DNA of 64,000 bases from Deltaproteobacteria bacterium (GTDB lineage Bacteria > Desulfobacterota > Desulfobulbia > Desulfobulbales > Desulfurivibrionaceae), in the NCBI GenBank assembly GCA_021802775.1, contig JAJZRJ010000003.1, forward strand, positions 1 through 64,000, written 5' to 3'. Below the pieces are notes generated by a model. The model did not search any database. It had not been told where the DNA came from and saw only the letters and a list, made by a program, of their open reading frames with translations. Positions 47,433-56,321 of this stretch are shown here, in pieces; within the stretch, counting starts at the first letter, position 1, and every line of letters starts with the position of its first letter. The position numbers and the translations under genes are program-made.

Positions 47433-48467
47433 ATGGGCCAGAAGCACAAGCGACTGATTGAAAAGATTGTCGACTGGGATAACCTCATCGAGGCCCACCG
47501 ACTGGCACGCCGTGGCAAGCGCAATCGCGAGGAGGTGATCCTTTTTGAGGCCAGCCTCTGGGAGGAGTTGGGCCGGCTGCAGATGGAGCTGCTCTGGGGC
47601 ACCTATCGGCCTGGTGGCTACCGCACCTTCGTGATCCGCGAGCCCAAGCGGCGGGAGATCGCCGCGCTGCCCTACCGCGATCGCGTGGCGCAGCATGCCA
47701 TCTGTAACATCTGCGCGCCCATCTGGCACAGCGGCATGATCAATGACACCTACGCCTGCCGCCCCGGCAAGGGCACCCATGCCGCGGCCAATCGCTGCCA
47801 GCGCTGGCTGCGCGATATGCACAAGAGCGGCCGGCCGGTGTGGCTGCTCAAGATGGACGTGAGCCGCTATTTTCCGAGCATCCGCCATGCCCTGGCCAAG
47901 CAGGTCGTGCGCCGCAAAATTGCCTGCCCGGCCACCCTGCGCCTGCTCGATACGATCATCGACAGCACGGCCGCCTGCGGCGAGACGGACCCCGTGGGCA
48001 TCCCGGTGGGCAACCTCACCAGCCAGTGGATCGCCAACCTGGTCGGCAACGAGCTGGACCAATGGGCCAAGCGCGAGCTGCGGCTCAAGCGTTATATCCG
48101 CTACATGGATGATATGGTGGTGCTCTGCTGGAGCAAGGAGGAGGCCCTGGCCGTCCGCGACCGATTCGAGGGCAAGCTCGCCTCCATGGGGATGACCTTC
48201 AGCAAGACCAGCGTGCTGCCGGCCGGCCGTGGCCTCAACTTTGTGGGCTATCGCATCTGGCACGATCATCGGCTGCTGCGCCGCCAATCCATCGTCACCA
48301 TGAGGCGGCGGCTGAAGGCGCTCCAGGGGCAGTTCCGGGAGGGGCTGATCAGCCTGGACCGGGTCCAGGCCACTGTTTCGTCGTGGGTGGCACATGCCGC
48401 TCATGCGGATAGCTATCGCCTGCGATCCAAGGTATTGGGCGCCGCTGTTTTCCGGCGAGAGAACTGA
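47433..48467 (+). CDS. DGR reverse transcriptase
   Basis: 344 residues from ATG 47433 with AAGGGA upstream; an open frame from 47202 crosses TR and is not the start. RT motifs: catalytic Asp142 in LLKMDVSRYFPSI, then GIPVGNLTSQ (189-198), the DGR-specific SQ form of motif 4, YMDD at 224-227, and NFVGYRIW (269-276). There is no maturase or endonuclease domain. It makes A-mutagenised cDNA from TR RNA that replaces VR. All catalytic residues are intact. Confidence 0.95.
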   Translation: MGQKHKRLIEKIVDWDNLIEAHRLARRGKRNREEVILFEASLWEELGRLQMELLWGTYRPGGYRTFVIREPKRREIAALPYRDRVAQHAICNICAPIWHSGMINDTYACRPGKGTHAAANRCQRWLRDMHKSGRPVWLLKMDVSRYFPSIRHALAKQVVRRKIACPATLRLLDTIIDSTAACGETDPVGIPVGNLTSQWIANLVGNELDQWAKRELRLKRYIRYMDDMVVLCWSKEEALAVRDRFEGKLASMGMTFSKTSVLPAGRGLNFVGYRIWHDHRLLRRQSIVTMRRRLKALQGQFREGLISLDRVQATVSSWVAHAAHADSYRLRSKVLGAAVFRREN

Positions 48468-48474
48468 AGGGCGG

Positions 48475-48690
48475 TTATTTGCTGGGGAAAAAAAGAGCGG
48501 CTAAATCAATGGATCGGGCTGGAGAATGTTGACATTCGCCGTTTCTCGCGAAGCACCGACAGGCAAGGCCCAGCGAGAGGCCACAGGTCGCGCACTGGGC
48601 CTTGCTGCCCATTAGTCCTGTGGTGGGCTGGAGTCCGTCGGGCGAATATGCTGGGTACCGGTGTGTATGGATGGTTTCGCTTTTTTTCAT
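48475..48690 (-). CDS. small Cys-rich protein, leftward
   Basis: 71 residues from ATG 48690 with AAGGAG 8 bp upstream, which supports a real gene. CATCGLSLGLACRCFARNGEC forms a Cys cluster likely to bind zinc. It converges on the RT gene, leaving 7 bp between stops. The position near the phage right end recalls Mu com (a zinc-finger protein), but strand and sequence do not establish this. Confidence 0.6.
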   Translation of the reverse strand: MKKSETIHTHRYPAYSPDGLQPTTGLMGSKAQCATCGLSLGLACRCFARNGECQHSPARSIDLAALFFPSK

Positions 48691-48691
48691 T

Positions 48692-48764
48692 CTTGGTGCT
48701 CCTTGTTGCCTTTAGGTGATAAGATGATATTCCTTTTTTTTAAAAGGAACAAGAGGGCACCAAG
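48692..48764. repeat. imperfect inverted repeat upstream of the Cys-rich gene
   Basis: CTTGGTGC (48692-48699) pairs with GCACCAAG (48757-48764) and partly matched inner arms (CTTGTT/AACAAG) extend it. A run of nine T lies between. It could contain the promoter region of the leftward gene or be part of the Mu-like right end. The remainder of 48691-48916 shows only AT-rich DNA. Confidence 0.5.
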
Positions 48765-48916
48765 ATTATTTTGATCGCTAAGTGTGGGGTGGTGTTTTTT
48801 TCTGCGTTTACTTGCAAAATTTTCTTATTTTGCGTGCGCGCTTACACCTATAGCGCCCTTTAGCGGAGAAATTTCGTCAAATTTTCAAATCTCCTCTCAA
48901 GGCCACCGGTCTTGTT

Positions 48917-49267
48917 TCAAGACTCCCCAAGAAGACATTCGTAGGGGATACGCATTCCTTTGTGCAATTTTTTAATCTGCGGCACAGAAAGACCGCGTTT
49001 CCGGTTCAGCACATCGCTTACTCGACTTTTCGGTCCCAAAAATTCCTGAAGTTTTTTTCGGTCTATCCCCATTTGATCCATTTGGAAAAGAATCGCATTT
49101 ACTGGATCGGACGGGGGAATTGGATAGTGCTTGTTTTCGTATGCCTCGACAAGCACCATTAAAATTTCCAGTTCATCGCCTTCAGGGGTATTGGAGGCAG
49201 CGCCCCAAAGCTCTTCGATGCGCTCAAGGGCCTCTTGGTAGGCATGTTCATTTTTTAACGGTTTCAT
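48917..49267 (-). CDS. HigA-type antitoxin
   Basis: 116 residues. N-terminal helical part (ALERIEELWGAASNTPEGDELEIL, then LVEAYENKHYPIPPSDPVNAI) and C-terminal XRE HTH (MDQMGIDRKKLQEFLGPKSRVSDVLNRKRGLSVPQIKKL), typical of HigA. Its ATG overlaps the toxin stop, giving the toxin-first order of higBA. Neutralises HigB and represses the operon. AT-rich like the surrounding remnant. Confidence 0.92.
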   Translation of the reverse strand: MKPLKNEHAYQEALERIEELWGAASNTPEGDELEILMVLVEAYENKHYPIPPSDPVNAILFQMDQMGIDRKKLQEFLGPKSRVSDVLNRKRGLSVPQIKKLHKGMRIPYECLLGES

Positions 49268-49566
49268 TTCACCACCTCGGTTTCTATTTCATCGTATTCC
49301 TTGTGGGTTCCTACAAATTTGATGAACATTGCCTGCCTTTGATAATCCATCGCGCAGACTACCCTGTAGCTGTTCCCTTTCACATTGAATACGACCCGAT
49401 TTTCTGCCACGATCGAGGCATGGCTGAATGTATTTTTAACATCTTGTGGAGTTGCCCATTTTTGTTTTTTGCAAAAGTGATACCATTCCGTCAGAAATGG
49501 TTGGGCCTTTTCGTTGCCGGGTTTTTCCCAGTACTTTCTCAATCTGCTTTTGGCAATTATTCGCAT
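49264..49566 (-). CDS. HigB-type toxin (RelE-superfamily mRNA interferase)
   Basis: 100 residues from ATG 49566 (MRIIAKSRLRKYWEKPGNEK); an upstream in-frame start at 49608 adds residues not seen in HigB. Conserved features: AQPFLTEWYHFCKKQKWATPQDV, RVVFNVKGNSYRVVCAMDY, and FIKFVGTHKEYDEI. It cuts mRNA at the ribosome. As an addiction module it would stabilise the integrated element. Confidence 0.92.
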   Translation of the reverse strand: MRIIAKSRLRKYWEKPGNEKAQPFLTEWYHFCKKQKWATPQDVKNTFSHASIVAENRVVFNVKGNSYRVVCAMDYQRQAMFIKFVGTHKEYDEIETEVVK

Positions 49567-49966
49567 CCATGAACCCGGTTGTTCCCAATATGGTAACAAC
49601 CTCCCCATTTGTTGTCAATGATGAAAATATCTTTTCAGGGCGAGCCTCTTGCAAAATGACGAATCAAGCCTTTTGTGCAGGCGCGGTAGGTAGAGTAATA
49701 CCGATCCGGGAGAAGGCCGTGCTTCCGGGTTGGATGCTCCCGCTAACGCACCCCAGGCGAGGATGTCTTGACCCAATTTGCCATGGTTTGCACCATAAAT
49801 TTGTCCCGCCTATGTCCAGCTTTTTAGGCTGGCAGGCAATGAAATTACATGAAAGGCAAAATATGGTTTTTTTTCTCGTAAAGTCAACGAGTTTTGTGGC
49901 TGTTTCGGAGGGGTTGAAAGGGGATGAAAAGGGTTGAAAAGTGTTCCGTTTTGAATGGGGGTTCAC
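49567..49966. other. non-coding AT-rich right flank with phased repeats
   Basis: No convincing gene in these 400 bp. Three 10-bp units, GGGTTGAAAG, GGGATGAAAA and GGGTTGAAAA, run tandemly at 49911-49940, 26 bp before attR. Like the phased GGGA repeats by attL they may be arm-type integrase sites. An 8-T run at about 49867-49874 follows a purine-rich stretch. The higBA promoter should lie at 49570-49640. Confidence 0.5.
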
Positions 49967-50005
49967 GGGCCGGAGGTTCGAATCCTCTCATCCCGACCAG
50001 TAATA
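49967..50005 (+). other. attR: displaced 39-bp tRNA-Pro 3' end
   Basis: Identical to 10987-11025. Upstream bases (GAATGGGGGTTCACG) are a slightly diverged copy of the tRNA anticodon-arm sequence. This is a tRNA fragment with no 5' half, so not a gene. Confidence 0.88.
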
Positions 50006-50008
50006 TGC

Positions 50009-50041
50009 AAGAGGTATGGCCTGATGGTCATACCTCTTTTT
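50009..50041 (+). terminator. original host terminator of tRNA-Pro, now past attR
   Basis: AAGAGGTATG (50009-50018) pairs with CATACCTCTT (50029-50038), followed by a T-run. It directly follows the tRNA fragment, and is probably the terminator that served the tRNA gene before the insertion. Confidence 0.85.
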
Positions 50042-50078
50042 GTTGGTGCGTGGGGCGGCTTCCGGGGAAGATCCAGGT

Positions 50079-50297
50079 CTAGCCAGCGCAGCACCCCCGG
50101 GTCTCCCGGGTCTCGGGCACGCCCAGTTTTTTCAGGATGAGGCCCAAGGGGCAGACCTTGGTGAAGCCGAACTGGAAGAGGTTGGCCCCGACAAGGGCGG
50201 TGAAGAAGTACCAGTAAGGATGTATCCAGGTGCCGAGCGCCAGGCTGATCAGGATAAAGGAGCCAGCGAAGACATGAATCCAGTCGTTGACCGTCAT
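50079..50297 (-). CDS. DUF2892 (YgaP-type) membrane protein
   Basis: 72 residues. MTVNDWIHVFAGSFILISLA and a second span WYFFTALVGANLFQFGF, then KVCPLGLILKKLGVPE, match the inner-membrane DUF2892 domain. The KVCP Cys is conserved. It is encoded after an ArsR-family regulator, a pair often linked to sulfur or thiosulfate stress. Not fused to a rhodanese domain here. Confidence 0.85.
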   Translation of the reverse strand: MTVNDWIHVFAGSFILISLALGTWIHPYWYFFTALVGANLFQFGFTKVCPLGLILKKLGVPETRETRGCCAG

Positions 50298-50460
50298 GGG
50301 GTTATCTCCGTGCATGGGTTTGGTTATGCATGGCATCAGCGCCGTGCGAGTTGCCGCGGCAGTTGCCGGTCTTATAGATAATAGATAAGTACGACTGTGC
50401 GAGAGGACAAGGGGAAAAGACGCCATAATGATCGCCAGCGCGCCGTGGAACGCGAGGCTG

Positions 50461-50754
50461 TTATTTCGTTTCGGCTTTGCAGAAGAGATCGCGCATGGTG
50501 CGGATCAGATCGGTGACCCGGCCTTCGGCGATGCGGTTGTAGATGAAGTTGGCATCCTTGCGGTAGGTGATGATCCCCTGGTTCCGGAGGATGGAGAGAT
50601 GCTGCGAGACGTTGGCGTTGGTGGTCTGCACTTCCTTGTGAAGGTCGCCGACGGTCAGTTCCCGATCCTGAAGCAGGCAGAGAATCTTGAGCCGAATGGG
50701 ATGGGACATGGTCTTGAGCAGCTTGGCAATGTCCTCGATCTGGCTTTCTTCCAT
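50461..50754 (-). CDS. ArsR-family transcriptional regulator
   Basis: 97 residues with the winged HTH LLKTMSHPIRLKILCLLQDREL, VGDLHKEVQTTNANVSQHLSILRNQGII. A single Cys near each end (ILCLL and LFCKAE) could sense sulfur species or oxidants, as in YgaV/BigR-type regulators. The downstream DUF2892 gene is 163 bp away and probably a target. Confidence 0.9.
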   Translation of the reverse strand: MEESQIEDIAKLLKTMSHPIRLKILCLLQDRELTVGDLHKEVQTTNANVSQHLSILRNQGIITYRKDANFIYNRIAEGRVTDLIRTMRDLFCKAETK

Positions 50755-50823
50755 TCGTGTCCCCTTTATTGCCTCGTTAAGAACTTACTTTAATACTGAG
50801 CGCCCGAGGTTTTGTAAAGAAAA

Positions 50824-51648
50824 TTATTTGTGCCCTGAATTGGTGGTCAGGAACACCCGACTGCCGATGGGTGCCTGCAGCCGCAGGGCGGCGTTGCCTT
50901 GATTGACCGCGATTTCGAGGGTGCCGCGGCTGCCGAACAGGGCCACCGTTTCGTTAAAGGCGACAGCGGCGTAGGAATGGCGGATTTTTCCCACGGCCTG
51001 ATCATTGACGCTGACCACAATCTGATTGAGGTGACTCGCCAGAGTGGCGAGGTGTTCGCGGCGCAGGTTGGTGAGCAGATTGCCGAAATGGTCGATGGCC
51101 ACCACCTCGCCGGTTGCCGTGCCGGTGGCGGCATCGATCTTCGGCTGCGGCAGCGGTAAGCGGGTGAGTGCCGAGGCGTCCAGGGCCGGGCCGACGCTGG
51201 CCGGATCAGCGCCGTTGGCCAGGGCGGCGGCGACCGGCGCGAAGATGTCGCGGCCGTGGAAGGTACCGCTGACCGGGTTGAGGAAGAGCGCCTGATTGCT
51301 GACTACATAGGCCTGCCGTAGCCCCGGCTCATCCAGCAGCAGGGTGAGCACGCCATTGTCCGGGGCGAGAAAACGGCCATGATCCGTGTCGAGCAGCAGG
51401 ATGCGGCGTTCCGTGCCCACCCCCGGGTCCACCACCACCACGTGGAGGGTGGCCGACGGAAAGTAGCGCCGGGACGCGTGCAGCAGATAGGCCGCGCAGC
51501 GGAGATCCTGGGGTGGCACTGTATGGCAGAGGTCGATGATGCGGGCCTGGGGAGCGCGGGCGGCGATGACCCCGTGCAGCACCCCGACATATTCGTCGGC
51601 CAGACCGAAGTCGGTGGTCAGCGTGATGAACGGCGGATCAACGGCCAT
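50824..51648 (-). CDS. SAM hydroxide adenosyltransferase (DUF62)
   Basis: 274 residues. The family converts S-adenosylmethionine and water to adenosine and methionine. Features: FITLTTDFGLADEYVGVLHG (the conserved Asp), IDLCHTVPPQDLR, VVVDPGVGTERR, FLAPDNGVLTLLL, FHGRDIFAPVAAAL and the C-terminal IDHFGNLLTNL. It overlaps the deacetylase gene upstream by 11 bp, so is co-transcribed with it. Confidence 0.9.
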   Translation of the reverse strand: MAVDPPFITLTTDFGLADEYVGVLHGVIAARAPQARIIDLCHTVPPQDLRCAAYLLHASRRYFPSATLHVVVVDPGVGTERRILLLDTDHGRFLAPDNGVLTLLLDEPGLRQAYVVSNQALFLNPVSGTFHGRDIFAPVAAALANGADPASVGPALDASALTRLPLPQPKIDAATGTATGEVVAIDHFGNLLTNLRREHLATLASHLNQIVVSVNDQAVGKIRHSYAAVAFNETVALFGSRGTLEIAVNQGNAALRLQAPIGSRVFLTTNSGHK

Positions 51649-52768
51649 GGGTGCGGAAGATGGTTCCGATGCCCACCACCGCGGCCCGTTCGGTGAGCGC
51701 CTGCTGGCGCGCGGTCAGGGCGGCCAGCGTTGCCGGGTGGGGATGGCCGATGCCCACGGCCCAGCCATTTTTCTCCGCCAGGGCCAGGAGGGCGTCCACT
51801 TGCTTGACGACGGCCGCCTGGCTCTGGTCGTTGTCGAGAAAGAGGTGCCGGGAGAGGCAGGGTACACCAGCTTCCTTCGCCACGGCGCAGGCCACGCTCT
51901 TGTTCGAAGTGCGGCTGTCGAGGAAGAAAAGACCACGCTGCCTGACCTGGGTGAGCAGGGCCGCCATCGCTGGCCGTTCTTCGGTGAAGCGGGAGCCCAT
52001 GTGGTTATTGAGGCCGATGGCCATGGGCACGGCGGCCAGGTCCTCGGCGAATTTTTTTTCCAATTCCTGGGGGTCCATTGCCACGGCGAGAGTACCGGGG
52101 CCGGGGTCCACCTTGCGGTCGGTCGCCTCCAGGGGCAGGTGGAGCAGGATGTCGCGTTTCCTGCTTTTGGCCGCGCTGGCCAGCTCCTTGGTCTGCGGGC
52201 CGCCAGGCAGGAAGGAGAAGGAGAGAGGGAGAGGCAGGTCGAGCATCTTGCGGCCGATGGCCGGTTGATAGCCCATGTCGTCGATGATGATGGCCACCAT
52301 CGGTTTCTTGCGTGGGGTTGCCGGTGGTTCCTTGTGCGCGGCGGGGGTTGCTGCCGGCGGCGGGACTTCCGTTGCAGACGTTGATTCGGCGGCCTGTTTG
52401 GCAGGTGCCGCGGGGGCGATGGCCGGTTCGGACGGCACGGCGACCGGTGGTGCCGCAGGCGGTGCCATAACCGGCGCCATGTCGGCTGCCGGTGCCGGCG
52501 GAGTCGTTTCCGGCGGTGTGGGCTCGGGCGGCAGTGACTCAGCCGCGGGCGGAGTGGTCAGTGGTTCGTCAACGGACGGTTGGGCCTGAGGCGTTTTCGC
52601 CACTTCGCTGGTCGGCGTTTGCTCTGCTGCCGGGGGAAAAAGCGGGACCTGGAGAAAGACGAAGTAGCCAATCCCGGCCAGGCTGGCCAGCGCCAGGAGG
52701 ATCAGGATGAATCGGCCGTAGGGCCGTGATTTCGATTTTTTCTGGCGGGTGCGGGCTTTGGTCGCCAT
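51638..52768 (-). CDS. divergent polysaccharide deacetylase family protein
   Basis: 376 residues. N-terminal basic segment, one membrane span (FILILLALASLAGIGYFVFL, about 20-40), a long Pro/Ala/Thr-rich periplasmic linker (50-150), and a C-terminal NodB-like domain starting VAIIIDDMGYQ with SFSFLPGGPQ, HLPLEA, MGSRFTEERPAM and GVPCLSRHLFLDND. Anchored in the inner membrane and probably acts on cell-wall or surface polysaccharide. Family members often lie near envelope genes. Confidence 0.88.
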   Translation of the reverse strand: MATKARTRQKKSKSRPYGRFILILLALASLAGIGYFVFLQVPLFPPAAEQTPTSEVAKTPQAQPSVDEPLTTPPAAESLPPEPTPPETTPPAPAADMAPVMAPPAAPPVAVPSEPAIAPAAPAKQAAESTSATEVPPPAATPAAHKEPPATPRKKPMVAIIIDDMGYQPAIGRKMLDLPLPLSFSFLPGGPQTKELASAAKSRKRDILLHLPLEATDRKVDPGPGTLAVAMDPQELEKKFAEDLAAVPMAIGLNNHMGSRFTEERPAMAALLTQVRQRGLFFLDSRTSNKSVACAVAKEAGVPCLSRHLFLDNDQSQAAVVKQVDALLALAEKNGWAVGIGHPHPATLAALTARQQALTERAAVVGIGTIFRTHGR

Positions 52769-52774
52769 GGGCTC

Positions 52775-53752
52775 CTACTTGGTGCGGGTGAGGACGTAGC
52801 CGGCCAGCCCGGTCAAGACCTGGCGGGCGGCAGTGTCCGGAAAGATGGCCAGGGAGGCAATCGCTTCGGTGATGAGGGTTTCCGCCTTGGCACGGGCGTT
52901 GGCAAAGGCGCCGCTGGCATCGAGCAGGCGTCGCGCCTCGGCAAAGGCGGCTCGCCGTGTTTCGGGCGTGGCGGCCAGCAATGCCTCAAGGCGGGCGCGG
53001 TCGGCGCCTCCGGCGTTGGCCAGGGCCATGAGGAGCGGCAGGGTCATCTTGCCCTCCTGAAAGTCGTTACCCACCGCCTTGCCGGTTTCATTGGGGTCGC
53101 CGTGATAATCGAGGAGATCGTCGATGATCTGGAAGGCGAGGCCGAGGTTGGTGCCGTAGGTGCGAAGCGCCCGGCGTTGTTGCCTGGTGCCGCCGGCAAA
53201 GACGATGCCCACCTCGCAGGCCGCGCCGATCAGGGCCGCGGTCTTGCCCTGCAGGATGGCGAAGTAACTCGCCTCGGAGGCGTTTCTGGTTTCGGCCACG
53301 CGCATCTGGAGAAATTCCCCTTCCACCATCCTCCGGATGGCCTCGCTGACGAGGCGCTGGCATTCGGCTCCGCCGAAGGCGGCCACCAACTCCATGGCCC
53401 GGGCGAGAAGATAGTCGCCGGCCAGGATCACCGCCTCATTGCCCCAAAGACGGTTGGCGGTCTCCTTGCCCCGCCGCAGGTCCGCATGATCGATGACGTC
53501 GTCGTGGAGCAGGCTTGCGGCATGGAGATATTCAAAAACGCTGGCCAGGGTGTTGACGTGAGCAGGCGGCTCACCGATGAGGCTGGCGCTGTAACGGACG
53601 AGCAGAGGGCGGATACGTTTGCCCCCCTGGAAAAGGGCGTGGCAAAGTACTTCGTGGAGCAGCGGACTCTGGACCGCGACGAGATCGGCCTCCATGGCGG
53701 CGTCGATGGTGGCGGCCTCGGCCTTCAGGATATTCCGTAAGATTTGATCCAT
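52775..53752 (-). CDS. polyprenyl diphosphate synthase
   Basis: 325 residues from ATG 53752, 1 bp after the DinG stop. Two Asp-rich motifs, DDVID at 84-88 and DDLLD at 211-215, and GGKRIRPLLV near 43 define trans-isoprenyl synthases. EYLHAASLLHDDVIDHADLRRG is typical of the long-chain (octaprenyl/heptaprenyl) type that makes the quinone side chain. Chain length cannot be fixed from sequence alone. Confidence 0.92.
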   Translation of the reverse strand: MDQILRNILKAEAATIDAAMEADLVAVQSPLLHEVLCHALFQGGKRIRPLLVRYSASLIGEPPAHVNTLASVFEYLHAASLLHDDVIDHADLRRGKETANRLWGNEAVILAGDYLLARAMELVAAFGGAECQRLVSEAIRRMVEGEFLQMRVAETRNASEASYFAILQGKTAALIGAACEVGIVFAGGTRQQRRALRTYGTNLGLAFQIIDDLLDYHGDPNETGKAVGNDFQEGKMTLPLLMALANAGGADRARLEALLAATPETRRAAFAEARRLLDASGAFANARAKAETLITEAIASLAIFPDTAARQVLTGLAGYVLTRTK

Positions 53753-53753
53753 C

Positions 53754-55712
<1,959 letters not shown>

Positions 55713-55874
55713 GGGGGCGGGGAGAGGGCGGGCAGTGGCATTGGTCGGGCTATCTTGTTAGAAATATTTGTAAAATTTTCTGACCGCCTTGACAGGGCGG
55801 CCGGGAACTTGCTACAAATAAGAGAGGCCCCGCGCTTGGTGAGGCCACCCGATCTATACCATACAGGAGGGGTT

Positions 55875-56321
55875 ATGAACGAGATCAAAAAGATTCTGGT
55901 CCCGGTCGATTTTTCCGAGAACTCCCAGAAGATCCTCCGGTCCGCCATCATGCTGGCCGGCAAGTTCCAGGCGCAGCTCAGTGTGGTCTTTGTGGTGCAG
56001 AGCTTTGACGACTATTCCGGCTTCTTCGTTCCCCATATCCCCATCGCCCAGTTCGAGGAGGAGATGGTGCAGGCGGCCCAGCAGAAGATGACCGCCTTTG
56101 TGGCGGAGACCATGGACCCGGCCCTGCCCCACGAGGCCACGGTGTTGCGCGGGGACGTGGCCAACGAGATTCTCCGTCACGCCGAGGAGACCGGAATCGA
56201 CCTCATTGTCATGGGCACCCACGGCTACAAGGGGCTGGAGAAGGTGCTTTTCGGCAGCGTGGCCGAGAAGGTGGTGAAACTTGCTCCCTGTCCGGTATTG
56301 ACCATCAACCCGTATCACTAA
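55875..56321 (+). CDS. universal stress protein, UspA family
   Basis: 148 residues from ATG 55875, AGGAGGGG upstream. KKILVPVDFSENSQKILRSA at the N-terminus and the ATP-binding GTHGYKGLEKVLFGSVAEKV near the end match the family; LIVMGTHG and ending CPVLTINPY. A strong terminator follows. Divergent from dinG across 162 bp. Confidence 0.93.
   Translation: MNEIKKILVPVDFSENSQKILRSAIMLAGKFQAQLSVVFVVQSFDDYSGFFVPHIPIAQFEEEMVQAAQQKMTAFVAETMDPALPHEATVLRGDVANEILRHAEETGIDLIVMGTHGYKGLEKVLFGSVAEKVVKLAPCPVLTINPYH

Larger units (their letters stand above)
11026..50005. mobile_element. 39-kb Mu-like prophage, lying within a tRNA-Pro integration footprint
   Basis: Between the two 39-bp repeats lie a repressor, Ner, MuA-type transposase, MuB-type ATPase, GemA, Mor, lysis genes, a complete Mu-type head and contractile tail set, a DGR and HigBA. 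Nearly all genes run rightward with short overlaps. No site-specific integrase is seen, although the ends imply one. Two readings are possible: a Mu-like phage transposed into a small tRNA-borne island (HigBA being its remnant), or a hybrid element that lost its integrase. The true Mu termini were not located. Confidence 0.85.

Noticed and set aside
47433-48467. Group II intron or retron reverse transcriptase
   Set aside because: No maturase or endonuclease domain and no intron domain V-like hairpin seen; the SQ form of motif 4 and the TR/VR pair point to a DGR.
44880-48690. Mu-type invertible G segment and Gin invertase for fibre switching
   Set aside because: No serine invertase and no duplicated fibre genes in opposite orientation; fibre variation here is better explained by the DGR.
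49436-49654. 72-residue minus-strand frame overlapping HigB
   Set aside because: It occupies another frame over the well-supported HigB gene and has no ribosome site.
11026-50005. Tyrosine or serine integrase of the element
   Set aside because: No frame shows the R-H-R-Y or serine-recombinase motifs; the recombination enzymes visible are MuA/MuB-type only.
49955-50140. 61-residue open frame across attR
   Set aside because: It is a translation of the tRNA-Pro fragment and terminator, not a protein gene.
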